A DNA stretch of 64,000 nucleotides. Origin: Aquimarina intermedia (lineage in GTDB: Bacteria; Bacteroidota; Bacteroidia; Flavobacteriales; Flavobacteriaceae). The notes under the pieces were generated by a model. That model had not been told where the DNA came from, searched no databases, and saw nothing but the letters and a program-made list of their open reading frames with translations. The position numbers and the translations under genes are program-made. Shown piece by piece: positions 1-8,559 of the stretch. The stretch is taken from the NCBI RefSeq assembly GCF_008124785.1, contig NZ_VNHU01000003.1, positions 248,001 through 312,000 of the forward strand. The letters run 5' to 3'. Each line of letters begins with the position of its first letter. Positions within the stretch are counted from its first letter, which is position 1.

Positions 1-210
1 AAATACACGTTTTATACGTTAAAAGGTCAAACAAAGGTAATGCCATAACCCAAAAACTGGTTTACTCATGTTAATATTTTCTAAATTTTTCTGAATTTTT
101 CCTTAACGAAGCACTAATTTTAAAGGAATTATGAATTTTATTGTCGGCGATGGTACGAAATATTTATTTTTTTAGGATTTTTTTTGGAAGCTATTCGTTG
201 CTAATAGATT

Positions 211-218
211 TATCTTTG
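211..218 (+). promoter_or_regulatory. Candidate -7 promoter element of the first glycan block
   Basis: The octamer TATCTTTG fits the Bacteroidota -7 consensus TAnnTTTG. No TTG lies at the usual 17-23 base distance upstream; the nearest is at 184-186, 24 bases away, so the -33 box is weak. The element overlaps a GTG at 218 that could open the glycosyltransferase frame. Transcription from here would begin near 223-225, which supports the ATG at 266 as the real start. Confidence 0.4.
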
Positions 219-265
219 TGTGGAATATTTCCACAGAGACATCTACATTTTCTACAAAATATTTT

Positions 266-1417
266 ATGAAAAAAATTATAAGAGTTACTACCGTCCCTAT
301 TTCTTTAGGAGGCTTACTGAAGGGACAACTTAATTTTATGACCAACCATATGAAAGTGATTGGGATTTCGAGTAATGGAGATGGTAAATTAGCAGAAGTT
401 TCACAAGAAGAAGGGATAGAAGTTATTCCTGTAGAAATGACCAGAAAGATAACACCTATTAAAGATTTAAAAGCGGTGTATCATTTGTATAAAATTTTTA
501 AAGAGGAAAAACCTGATATAGTCCATAGTCATACGCCAAAAGCGGGTACATTATCGATGCTTGCAGCAAAATTAGCGGGCGTGCCTAATCGATTACATAC
601 AATAGCAGGAATGCCTTTATTGGAAGCTACAGGTGTAAAAAGAAGTGTTTTGGATTTTGTAGAACGCATAACCTATGCATGTGCGACAAAGATATATCCT
701 AATTCATTCGGGTTGTATGATATCATTGTTGATAACAATTATACGACACGAGATAAATTGAAAGTAATTGGTAATGGAAGCTCAAATGGTATAGATACTT
801 CACATTTTGACCCGGCATTATTTTCTTTACAAGATAAAGAGGAGTTAAAAAAATCTTTAGGAATTGATGAAACGGATTTCATATACATTTTTGTAGGCCG
901 ATGGGTAAGAGATAAAGGTATTAATGAGTTAATCACGGCTTTTAAAAGAATCAATAATGAAAATTCTGACACAAAACTTCTACTCTTAGGTAGATATGAA
1001 AAAGAACTTGATCCTGTATTGCCCGAAACCGAAAAAGAAATCGAAACCAATCCAAATATTATTAATGTCGGATGGCAAAATGACGTACGACCGTATTTCT
1101 CTATAGCAGACGTTTTAACTTTCCCCAGTTATCGAGAAGGCTTCCCTAATGTAGTAATGCAGGCAAGTGCGATGGGAATGTCAAGTATTGTAACAAATAT
1201 AAATGGCTGTAACGAAATTATATCTGATAGAGAAAATGGACTGATAATTCCTGTCAAAGACGCCGATAGTCTATATAATGCGATGCGGGAATTGGCTCAG
1301 AATCAAAATTTAGCACAGCAACTTGCGATTGGAGCAAGACCCAGAATAATGGAACTGTACGAACGCAAAGCTGTGTGGAAATCTTTATTGAATGAGTATA
1401 AAACATTGTTAACATAA
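266..1417 (+). CDS. Family 4 glycosyltransferase of the exopolysaccharide locus
   Basis: Retaining GT-B glycosyltransferase that would add a sugar to an undecaprenyl-linked intermediate at the inner face of the inner membrane. The N-terminal domain has the Rossmann-like opening with a glycine-rich loop (ISLGG) and DIVHSHTPKAG. The C-terminal GT4 domain has FVGRWVRDKG and SYREGFPNVVMQAS. In that last motif the second Glu of the usual EX7E pair is Gln, a variant I believe is common in the PglA/EpsD-like subgroup. I chose ATG 266 rather than GTG 218 because a -7 promoter element covers the GTG and the protein then starts at MKKIIRVTTV. It is the first gene of a plus-strand block. Family assignment is firm; the acceptor and donor sugars are unknown. 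Confidence 0.88.
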   Translation: MKKIIRVTTVPISLGGLLKGQLNFMTNHMKVIGISSNGDGKLAEVSQEEGIEVIPVEMTRKITPIKDLKAVYHLYKIFKEEKPDIVHSHTPKAGTLSMLAAKLAGVPNRLHTIAGMPLLEATGVKRSVLDFVERITYACATKIYPNSFGLYDIIVDNNYTTRDKLKVIGNGSSNGIDTSHFDPALFSLQDKEELKKSLGIDETDFIYIFVGRWVRDKGINELITAFKRINNENSDTKLLLLGRYEKELDPVLPETEKEIETNPNIINVGWQNDVRPYFSIADVLTFPSYREGFPNVVMQASAMGMSSIVTNINGCNEIISDRENGLIIPVKDADSLYNAMRELAQNQNLAQQLAIGARPRIMELYERKAVWKSLLNEYKTLLT

Positions 1418-1443
1418 CATTTTAATACGTGATGATTTGAATA

Positions 1444-2502
1444 ATGATTCTCAAAAAATTTAATCAATATTATAAACGATTCGATGTAGTTCTGCGGGAC
1501 ACAGACAAGAAACCCTTTATTCAATTAGTTTTTGAAGCAATTCATTTTGGAATCAAGAAAAGAGAATTTCCCTTTTTTTATTTTGGAAAATATCTGTACC
1601 GCCGGGGGGTTAACAATTACAATAAATTCCTTTCCAGTAAAGAAGTTGATTCAATCACTTTATCAAAAGTGCTTCACAATCCTGTATATAAACCGTTATT
1701 GAGAAACAAACTTATATTTTATAACTATTTAAAACACTTTAATACTTCAATCGTAAAGATTATAGGTTACAATTTCAAAAGAAAATTCTATGCTTTCAGT
1801 AATAACTCAGCTCAAGTAGATCTAATACGGATAGATGTTAATTTTTTTTTGAACACACTGCTGTCAAGATCTAAAAAGCATTCTGTTTTCATGAAACCAA
1901 TTGATGATATGGGAGGAAGTCACTGTTATATCCTTGATCAGAATTTTATTGAGAGCAATCTCTGTTTTTTAACGAACATATTACTTGAGGGGTGTTTTAT
2001 TTTTCAAGAACGTATTATACAACATAAACGAATTAATGAATTATATTCTCAAAGTGTAAATTCTATTCGTTTTGATAGCTATTTAGATGACAATGATAGG
2101 ATTCATATCCTATCCGCATTCATGCGGTTTGGTACTGGAGGTGCTTTTGTAGATAATAGTTCTGCAGGAGGGATTTATGTGCCAATTGACATTGAAAAAG
2201 GAATTTTGATGAAACATAGCTTTCAATTAATGCAATATGGAGGTGCATCTTTGAAATCTCATCCTGATTCTGGTAAAAAATTCGAAGGCTTTGAAATTCC
2301 TTTTTTTACACAAAGCTGCATCCTTATTAAGGAACTCGTAAGGCTAATTCCGGATAAATTAATAGGATGGGATATCGCTATTACTCCTGATGGTCCGGTA
2401 GCAATTGAAGGTAACGATAATAACTCTATGATTGGTCCTGATATAGCATACGGAGGTTATTTAGACCATCCTATGTTTTCTGAAATCTTAATGAAGATAT
2501 AA
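1444..2502 (+). CDS. Sugar-transfer-associated ATP-grasp protein
   Basis: 352 residues resembling the ATP-grasp family found beside sugar transferases in capsule and exopolysaccharide loci. ATP-grasp enzymes activate a carboxylate as acyl phosphate and join it to an amine or similar nucleophile. Visible signs are a Lys-containing FMKPIDDMGGSHCY strand (ATP-binding lysine and glycine loop, near residue 155) and the C-terminal GWDIAITPDGPVAIEGNDNN segment with acidic and Asn metal ligands. There is no signal peptide, so it should be cytoplasmic. It lies 26 bases after the glycosyltransferase and one base before the CapK-like ligase, so all three are probably co-transcribed. A likely role is adding an amino acid or other acid to a sugar; the substrate is not predictable. 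Confidence 0.72.
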   Translation: MILKKFNQYYKRFDVVLRDTDKKPFIQLVFEAIHFGIKKREFPFFYFGKYLYRRGVNNYNKFLSSKEVDSITLSKVLHNPVYKPLLRNKLIFYNYLKHFNTSIVKIIGYNFKRKFYAFSNNSAQVDLIRIDVNFFLNTLLSRSKKHSVFMKPIDDMGGSHCYILDQNFIESNLCFLTNILLEGCFIFQERIIQHKRINELYSQSVNSIRFDSYLDDNDRIHILSAFMRFGTGGAFVDNSSAGGIYVPIDIEKGILMKHSFQLMQYGGASLKSHPDSGKKFEGFEIPFFTQSCILIKELVRLIPDKLIGWDIAITPDGPVAIEGNDNNSMIGPDIAYGGYLDHPMFSEILMKI

Positions 2503-2503
2503 G

Positions 2504-3844
2504 ATGAGATTGTTAAGTTTATTTAACGGAGTAAGAAATAGTTCCTTTTGGACTTTGGATACATTAACAGGAGGAGTCAAAAGAAAATTCTTATCAGAAA
2601 TTGAGTTTGTATTATCTAATCCAAATTCTGTGGATGCAGATAACTATAAATCTAAAAAGTTGAGTAATATCCTTCAACACGCGATTAAAACTACTAACTA
2701 CTACAAAGATTTTGAAGATTATAACGATATCTTTGATTTTACAATCATAGACAAGAATACCCTTAGAGATAATTATGATGCGTTTGTTTCTAAGAGTGAT
2801 TACAAACAGAAGAGAACTGTAACTACAAGCGGATCCACAGGAACACCATTAAAAATTGTTCAGGATGCCCTAAAAATACAACGTAACCAAATGGATACAC
2901 TCTACTTCTCTTCACTAGCAGGATATCGTATGGGTATTGCTTTGTATTATTTCAGATTTTGGGAAGCGTTTAAACAACCCAAATGGAGTCAAAAATTAAT
3001 GCATAATTTAATTCCAGTAGATGTTTTTTCATTGAGTAAGAAAGAAGATATAGTTGGATTGTTACATACAATTAAAACTAAACATAAAAGGGTCAGCTTT
3101 TTAGGATATGCTTCGGCTTTTGATACATTAGTGGAATTCTTACCCGATAACTTCTCTACTAAAGGCTTATCTATACAATCTGCAATAGCTATATCAGAAA
3201 GTTTAAATCCGTTAACCAAAAAGAAATTCACACAGAACTTTTCAGTAGAACTTCTGTCAAGATATTCTAATATAGAAAATGGAATTATCGCTCAGCAACC
3301 TTTAGGTAATCACGACCATTATATAATTAACGAAGCAAGTTATTTTGTGGAAATTCTGAAATTGAATTCTGATCACTCTGTTAGTATTGATGAAGTAGGA
3401 AGAATAGTGATTACTGATTTATTTAATTATGCAATGCCCTTAATTAGATATGATACTGGTGATTTGGGTGCATTTTCAATTCAAGAAGGACAAAAAGTGT
3501 TTTCTACCATTTATGGACGCCAAATCGACGTTTTGACTGACACTTCAGGAAGATTAATTACTCACAACTTAGTTCTCATAGTAAATAAGTATTTAGAAAT
3601 TAAACAATGTCAACTAATACAGAAGAAAGAGGGCAAATATCAGTTCAAAATAAACATAAAAGGAACATTTTATCGTGAAAAAGAGTTCGTTGAAGAATTT
3701 AAGAAATATTTAGGAGCAGATGCGGACATCGCAGTAGTGTATGTTGATGAAATTCCCTTACTTGCATCAGGTAAAATGCGTATGATGGTGAATGAAATGC
3801 TGTCATCACAGTATAGAATAGGTAATATATATGAGAAAAAATAA
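2504..3844 (+). CDS. CapK/PaaK-like AMP-forming ligase
   Basis: 446-residue adenylate-forming enzyme of the phenylacetate-CoA ligase (PaaK) / CapK group, common in capsule loci. The phosphate-binding loop TTSGSTGTPLKIVQD lies near residue 107 and the adenylation-domain hinge motif LIRYDTGDLGAF near residue 312; the C-terminus ASGKMRMMV carries a Lys in the position of the A10 catalytic lysine. It probably activates an acid as an acyl-AMP for transfer to the glycan or a cofactor. The start is one base after the ATP-grasp stop, and the end overlaps the next gene by 14 bases, indicating tight translational coupling. Which acid is used is unknown. Confidence 0.75.
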   Translation: MRLLSLFNGVRNSSFWTLDTLTGGVKRKFLSEIEFVLSNPNSVDADNYKSKKLSNILQHAIKTTNYYKDFEDYNDIFDFTIIDKNTLRDNYDAFVSKSDYKQKRTVTTSGSTGTPLKIVQDALKIQRNQMDTLYFSSLAGYRMGIALYYFRFWEAFKQPKWSQKLMHNLIPVDVFSLSKKEDIVGLLHTIKTKHKRVSFLGYASAFDTLVEFLPDNFSTKGLSIQSAIAISESLNPLTKKKFTQNFSVELLSRYSNIENGIIAQQPLGNHDHYIINEASYFVEILKLNSDHSVSIDEVGRIVITDLFNYAMPLIRYDTGDLGAFSIQEGQKVFSTIYGRQIDVLTDTSGRLITHNLVLIVNKYLEIKQCQLIQKKEGKYQFKINIKGTFYREKEFVEEFKKYLGADADIAVVYVDEIPLLASGKMRMMVNEMLSSQYRIGNIYEKK

Positions 3845-4463
3845 GGAGATTTACAGACGATATTTCAAACGTTTTTTGGATTTGTTTTTCGCGTTATTAT
3901 TGCTCATAATCCTTTCTCCATTATTATTTATAGTAACAATATTGTTATGGATAGTAACCTCATCGAATCCTTTTTTTACTCAGTCAAGACCTGGCAAAAA
4001 TGAACGTATTTTCAGGATAATCAAATTTAAAACCATGAACGATCGCAAGGATGAAAGAGGTCGGTTGCTCCCGGATAAAGATCGACTTACAGGTATCGGT
4101 CGTGTTATTAGAAAAACTTCTATAGACGAATTACCGCAGTTGATCAATGTAGTGAGAGGAGAAATGAGTTTCATTGGTCCCAGACCATTACTGATACGCT
4201 ATTTGCCATTTTATACGGAAAATGAAAAGAAACGCCACAGTGTATTACCCGGTATTACTGGGTTGGCACAAGTTACAGGACGTAATTTATTGAGCTGGGA
4301 TGCAAGATTATCAGCAGATATAAAATACGTTGAATCGATCTCTCCCTCATTAGATTTTAAAATTTTGATAAAAACCATTGAGAACGTGATCACATCCAAA
4401 GACATAGCTGTAGACCCTAACACTGTAATAAAAGATTTAGATGAAGAACGTAAAAGCACATAA
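3831..4463 (+). CDS. PglC-type phosphoglycosyl transferase (first copy)
   Basis: Monotopic bacterial sugar transferase that moves a sugar-1-phosphate from a nucleotide sugar to undecaprenyl phosphate, the first membrane step of glycan assembly. It has the N-terminal re-entrant hydrophobic segment (about residues 12-37), the RPGKNERIFRIIKFKTMND motif, the catalytic Asp-Glu pair in SIDELPQL (near residue 103), and SFIGPRPLL. Length (210 residues) fits PglC rather than the larger WcaJ type. It overlaps the CapK-like gene by 14 bases and the formyltransferase by 23. A second enzyme of the same type sits at 7936-8559. The sugar is probably a UDP-bacillosamine-like sugar given the PglE/PglF genes nearby. 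Confidence 0.87.
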   Translation: MRKNKEIYRRYFKRFLDLFFALLLLIILSPLLFIVTILLWIVTSSNPFFTQSRPGKNERIFRIIKFKTMNDRKDERGRLLPDKDRLTGIGRVIRKTSIDELPQLINVVRGEMSFIGPRPLLIRYLPFYTENEKKRHSVLPGITGLAQVTGRNLLSWDARLSADIKYVESISPSLDFKILIKTIENVITSKDIAVDPNTVIKDLDEERKST

Positions 4464-5055
4464 TTGGGCAATTTTGACAACCGGATGGGGCAGAAATGCT
4501 TATGATTTAATCAAAGAGTTCAAGAATAATAAACTTAATAATCATACCATAGCTCTACTAATTTATGAAGCTGAGCCATGCGGGGCTGCAGAAATTGCTA
4601 AGGAAATAGGAATTAGAACGCTTCGCATTGAAAGAAAACGTTTTAAAGACTCAGAAGCTTACCAAATAGAAATTTGTGAAAAACTAAAAGAATTTGACAT
4701 AGACTTTATCTTTTTATTAAATTATAAATACATAGTAAAAGAACCTCTATTGAGCACTTTTGAAAATAAAATTTTAAATATTCATCCTTCCTTATTGCCA
4801 AGCTTTAAAGGGACTAAAACTGCGATTCAGGATGCATTAGCATACGGAGTTAAAATTACCGGAATTACTACGCATTATGTCAGTGAAGAATTGGATGGAG
4901 GAACAATCATAGATCAAACAGCAATTAGCGTTTCTTTTGATGATACGTTTGAGAGTTTATACCCAAAATTTAGTGTCGAGGGATTAGCCTTAATAAAAAG
5001 ATCAATTTATATCGTTGAAAATGAGTATAATCAATCGGAACGTACTTCTGCTTAA
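4441..5055 (+). CDS. PurN-like formyltransferase, probably for sugar N-formylation
   Basis: 204-residue member of the formyl-tetrahydrofolate-dependent formyltransferase fold. The signature NIHPSLLPSFKG (Asn-His catalytic pair, near residue 111) and the downstream SEELDGGTIIDQ loop with the catalytic Asp are present. In purine synthesis the family makes formyl-GAR, but the location inside a glycan locus, beside aminosugar genes, suggests N-formylation of an amino sugar. Its ATG lies inside the end of the sugar transferase gene (23-base overlap) and no later in-frame ATG precedes the conserved fold, so coupling is likely. A housekeeping PurN elsewhere in the genome is expected but cannot be seen here. 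Confidence 0.75.
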   Translation: MKNVKAHNWAILTTGWGRNAYDLIKEFKNNKLNNHTIALLIYEAEPCGAAEIAKEIGIRTLRIERKRFKDSEAYQIEICEKLKEFDIDFIFLLNYKYIVKEPLLSTFENKILNIHPSLLPSFKGTKTAIQDALAYGVKITGITTHYVSEELDGGTIIDQTAISVSFDDTFESLYPKFSVEGLALIKRSIYIVENEYNQSERTSA

Positions 5056-5076
5056 AATGAACTTCTACATAATTTT

Positions 5077-6174
5077 ATGAGTGAAAATATTTCCATAAAA
5101 AAATTTACTAAAAAAGATATTATTCTAGCGGTAGTAGACGGTTCCTTTTTGCAAAACAATATTGACATACCGTTTACTCCAGCTAAAGCAGCATGGTTAG
5201 TACAAAATAGTAGGGCAGAGGAGGGGGATATTCTTGCCGTATTAGCTTACAGTGACCATAGACTGATATCATACGTAGCATTGGTACCCGATTACATACA
5301 AGATGCGAATGGTAATACCGCTAAAGTATCTTGGTGCAATCGCTGGTGGATTGCTCATGATTATAAGGATTCTATTTTAGCTACCTACACCATGACCGAG
5401 GCTCTTAAATCAGTTGGTAATCAGGTAGTCATAAAATTCTTGGGTAAAGAGGTAGAAGGCTATTATCAAAAACAACCATTTGCAACGTTTGCAGAGCGAT
5501 ATCGATATTATTTTATCTTTAGTTTGGATACCGATTTAGTCATAATGAAGTTTCCTATGCTCAAAAAGTTTCGAACGATGCTTTCTTGGGTAGATTCTTT
5601 CTCTAAATCAGTCACAGCATTTATTAATTCGAGAAAAATAAAGGAAACCATAGAGCCCCTCAAATATAATTACATATCCAGGCTTGATAATGAACTATGG
5701 TCAGCACTAGCACCTTATTTAACTAAGGATTTGGTTCCTAAAACAAAAGAATTAATTAATTGGCAAATAAGTAATAGTCAGTATCAGAGGACACCTGTTG
5801 CTAACAAATACCCTTATCACTGTTTAATTGCCAGCGCAGCCAATCAAATTTTTAATTTGAGCTTCACGGTTAAGAATAAAAACAGATTTCTGGGATTTAT
5901 ATCCGTTTTGGTAAGAAATAAAGAATATAACGTCAAGTATTTTATTCCGTTTGATGGATGCTTTGAAGAGTGTTTTGGAGCTTTAATAGAAAATTTTTAT
6001 AGTGTAGGAACTTCAATGTTATATACTGAAAATGAAATGTTAGCTGCGGCTATTAAAGAACGTTTAACAACAACATTTATTGACGAGAGAAAGTTATATG
6101 CGCTAAAGCATAATCAAGTGGCTCTTGACTTAAGTCCTGTTGTTGTTCAGGATCATGATGGGCATTACTTATAG
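5077..6174 (+). CDS. GNAT-like protein of the glycan locus
   Basis: 365 residues, no signal peptide or membrane segment. The first half (about 1-155) reads like a GNAT acyltransferase: an ILAVLAYSDHRLISYVALVPDYI strand pair followed by a segment containing SWCNRWWIAHDYK, in the order seen in GNAT folds. The second half (about 200-365) appears to repeat a similar alternation of strands and helices, so it may be a tandem GNAT protein. I do not see a clear acetyl-CoA pyrophosphate loop, so activity is uncertain. It sits between the formyltransferase and the adenylation enzyme, which suggests it uses an activated acyl group to modify a sugar. Assignment is by fold impression only. Confidence 0.5.
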   Translation: MSENISIKKFTKKDIILAVVDGSFLQNNIDIPFTPAKAAWLVQNSRAEEGDILAVLAYSDHRLISYVALVPDYIQDANGNTAKVSWCNRWWIAHDYKDSILATYTMTEALKSVGNQVVIKFLGKEVEGYYQKQPFATFAERYRYYFIFSLDTDLVIMKFPMLKKFRTMLSWVDSFSKSVTAFINSRKIKETIEPLKYNYISRLDNELWSALAPYLTKDLVPKTKELINWQISNSQYQRTPVANKYPYHCLIASAANQIFNLSFTVKNKNRFLGFISVLVRNKEYNVKYFIPFDGCFEECFGALIENFYSVGTSMLYTENEMLAAAIKERLTTTFIDERKLYALKHNQVALDLSPVVVQDHDGHYL

Positions 6175-6186
6175 TTTAAATTTCTT

Positions 6187-7674
6187 ATGAACATACTATC
6201 CAGATTTTTAGAAAGTTTGCAAAATAATGACGCAAGGAAATCTTTTTGTATTCGTGATCAGTACTATACATATCATCAATTTGCTCAGGTAATTTCGGGT
6301 GTTCGATATAGAATCAAAAGCGGATTGAACGAGACACGAAATAACGTTGCAATTGTAGCAAATGATGATATAGAGACCTACGCCTCGATTTTTGCACTGT
6401 GGTTAGAGGGCAAGGCATATATTCCAATAAGCGAACATACTCCGGCAGACCGTATTCGATATATTCTCAATGAGACTAATTGTACAACTATTTTAAATTC
6501 TGAAGTAGGATTTAATCTAGATACTTTTGAGACTATAGGCACATCTGGGGCTAGGAGAGAAATTTTAGATTTGGATCCCACATCTTTTGATGAGGAACGT
6601 TTGGCTTATGTTTTATTTACTTCTGGTTCGACCGGGATGCCAAAAGGGGTTCCCATTACATTTAAAAATTTGACTGCATTATTTACAGCAATGGATACCC
6701 AAAAAGAGCACCAAATTCAAACTAACGACAAGTGTCTGCAAATGTTTGAGCTTACTTTTGATTTTTCTGTGGTAACTACATTATATCCCTTGCTATATGG
6801 AGCTTGTTTATATACGATTCCAAAAGATCAAATCAAGTACTTTTATATTTATAAGCTAATTATTGAAAAAAAGTTGACTTACTTGGTTATGGTACCCTCA
6901 GTTATTCACTATCTCAAGCCTTATTTTTCAGAAATTAATGCTGTTGATGTACGATACTGCTGTTTTGGAGCAGCACCTCTGGATGAGACGATAGCTACCG
7001 ACTGGGAGAGGTGTGTTCCCAATGCGACTCTCTATAACTCGTACGGACCCACAGAGTTTACGGTAACTACTTCCTATTATGCGTTCAATGATAATGCCGA
7101 ACACAGAACAGTCAATGGCGTTATCTCTTTAGGCAAACCACTTGACGGAGTTGTAGCTATTATATGTAATGATCTAGAAGAAATAGTTCCTTTAGGTACT
7201 ACTGGTGAGCTTTGCTTAGCAGGAGCACAATTAACTTCTGGCTATTGGAATAATCCAAACAAAAATGAACAATCTTTTTTTACAAAAGAACTGAATGGAA
7301 AAATGTTAACCTTTTACAAAACTGGAGACCTTTGTATACAGGATCAAGAAGGATATATTATGTTTGTTGGAAGAAAAGATTTTCAAGTAAAGATTAGAGG
7401 ATATCGAGTTGAATTGTCAGAAATAGAATTTCATGCAAAAGAAATAACCAGTGGTTTAAATCTGATGGCTATAGATTTTTTGAATAATCTGAAAAACACA
7501 GAAATTGGATTGGTAATTGAAGGAAATCAATTTGATACAAAATTGATTACCAATGAATTAAAGAAGAGGTTGCCTGATTATATGATTCCGACCAAAATAA
7601 TTTTTGCCGCAGCATTTCCACTAAATGCAAACGGTAAAGTTGATAGAAAAGTAGTAAGAGAATTTTTTGAATAG
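6187..7674 (+). CDS. Amino-acid adenylation enzyme, DltA-like
   Basis: Stand-alone 495-residue adenylation domain of the NRPS/DltA type. Core motifs are all present: A3 LFTSGSTGMPKGVPIT, A4 ELTFDFSVVTTLYP, A5 YNSYGPTEFTV, A7 YKTGDLC, A8 GRKDFQVKIRGYRVELSEIE and A10 NANGKVDRK. The Asp in FDFS corresponds to the residue that binds the alpha-amino group in amino-acid-activating domains, so the substrate is likely an amino acid. It should form an aminoacyl-AMP and load the carrier protein encoded 6 bases downstream. With the MBOAT and SGNH genes at 10335-12739 it forms a possible Dlt-like set. The exact amino acid is not predictable by eye. Confidence 0.82.
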   Translation: MNILSRFLESLQNNDARKSFCIRDQYYTYHQFAQVISGVRYRIKSGLNETRNNVAIVANDDIETYASIFALWLEGKAYIPISEHTPADRIRYILNETNCTTILNSEVGFNLDTFETIGTSGARREILDLDPTSFDEERLAYVLFTSGSTGMPKGVPITFKNLTALFTAMDTQKEHQIQTNDKCLQMFELTFDFSVVTTLYPLLYGACLYTIPKDQIKYFYIYKLIIEKKLTYLVMVPSVIHYLKPYFSEINAVDVRYCCFGAAPLDETIATDWERCVPNATLYNSYGPTEFTVTTSYYAFNDNAEHRTVNGVISLGKPLDGVVAIICNDLEEIVPLGTTGELCLAGAQLTSGYWNNPNKNEQSFFTKELNGKMLTFYKTGDLCIQDQEGYIMFVGRKDFQVKIRGYRVELSEIEFHAKEITSGLNLMAIDFLNNLKNTEIGLVIEGNQFDTKLITNELKKRLPDYMIPTKIIFAAAFPLNANGKVDRKVVREFFE

Positions 7675-7680
7675 TTGAAA

Positions 7681-7929
7681 ATGGAGAAAGATAAAATTTA
7701 CGAAAACGTAACTCAGGCATTCCGTAAGGTATTGGAGCATGAGAATTTCAATTTGAAGGATACAACTTCTGCAGATGATGTAGAAGGTTGGGAGTCAATC
7801 ACGCATATGATGATAATTACCGAAATTGAGAATCAATTAAATATTAAATTTAAACTAATGGATTTAATGAACATGCATAATGTCGGAGATTTAGTAAAAT
7901 CTATTGATAAAGAACTACATTCTAATTAG
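7681..7929 (+). CDS. Acyl/peptidyl carrier protein
   Basis: 82-residue carrier protein with the four-helix pattern of ACP/DltC proteins. The attachment site reads GWESITHM; the serine (residue 39) would take phosphopantetheine. The usual Asp-Ser is Glu-Ser here, a tolerated change. The C-terminal LMDLMNMHNVGDLVKSI matches helix 3 and 4 of carrier domains. I chose ATG 7681; a TTG at 7675 directly after the preceding stop is possible but less likely. Its position right after the adenylation gene makes it the natural acceptor of the activated amino acid. Confidence 0.8.
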   Translation: MEKDKIYENVTQAFRKVLEHENFNLKDTTSADDVEGWESITHMMIITEIENQLNIKFKLMDLMNMHNVGDLVKSIDKELHSN

Positions 7930-7935
7930 ACTTGT

Positions 7936-8559
7936 ATGTATAAAAACTTTTTTAAACGATTATTTGATTTTGTCGCTGCGTTTCTGGGGTTATTACTAAT
8001 TTCTCCTATTCTTTTAATTAGTATTATCATATTATTCTTTACTAACAACGGAAAACCATTCTTTTATCAAACGAGACCTGGTAAGAACGAAAAACTCTTT
8101 AAGATTATAAAACTGAAGAGCATGAATGATAAGAAGGATGAAAATGGTGAGCTACTTCCTTATAAAGAGCGAATAACAGCAATCGGAGCTTTTGTACGAA
8201 GGTATTCATTGGATGAGATTCCGCAGCTATTTAATGTTTTAAAAGGAGACATGAGCTTAATTGGGCCGCGTCCTTTGTTAGTCAAGTATCTGCCGCTTTA
8301 CAACAGTAAACAAAAGCGGCGTCATGAAGTAAAACCAGGAATAACAGGATGGGCTCAGGTTAACGGAAGAAATGCGATTAGCTGGACTCAGAAATTTGAT
8401 TATGATGTTTGGTATGTAGATAATATATCTTTTAAAACAGACTTAATCATTTTAATTAAAACAATTAAAAAAGTAGTGCTTAAAGAAGGCGTTAACAGTC
8501 AAGCAAACCTTAATATGCCGGTTTTTACAGGTAATGAAGAAAATATCAGTAAGATTTAA
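7936..8559 (+). CDS. PglC-type phosphoglycosyl transferase (second copy)
   Basis: 207 residues, clearly paralogous to the enzyme at 3831-4463. It shares the N-terminal hydrophobic segment (residues about 11-36), RPGKNEKLFKIIKLKSMND, the catalytic Asp-Glu in SLDEIPQL, and SLIGPRPLL. It should transfer a phospho-sugar to undecaprenyl phosphate. It overlaps the following PglD-FemAB fusion gene by one base (TAATG), which pairs it with the acetyltransferase that would complete a bacillosamine-type sugar, the same pairing seen as a fusion in Neisseria PglB. This copy therefore looks like the better candidate for the diacetylated sugar. Confidence 0.87.
   Translation: MYKNFFKRLFDFVAAFLGLLLISPILLISIIILFFTNNGKPFFYQTRPGKNEKLFKIIKLKSMNDKKDENGELLPYKERITAIGAFVRRYSLDEIPQLFNVLKGDMSLIGPRPLLVKYLPLYNSKQKRRHEVKPGITGWAQVNGRNAISWTQKFDYDVWYVDNISFKTDLIILIKTIKKVVLKEGVNSQANLNMPVFTGNEENISKI

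Noticed and set aside
32..39. Minus-strand TACCTTTG as a promoter for a leftward gene
   Set aside because: The gene would lie outside the window and no -33 box is at the right distance; not supportable.
131..175. 14-codon frame upstream of the first glycosyltransferase
   Set aside because: Too short, no amino-acid bias, and it lies upstream of the likely promoter element.
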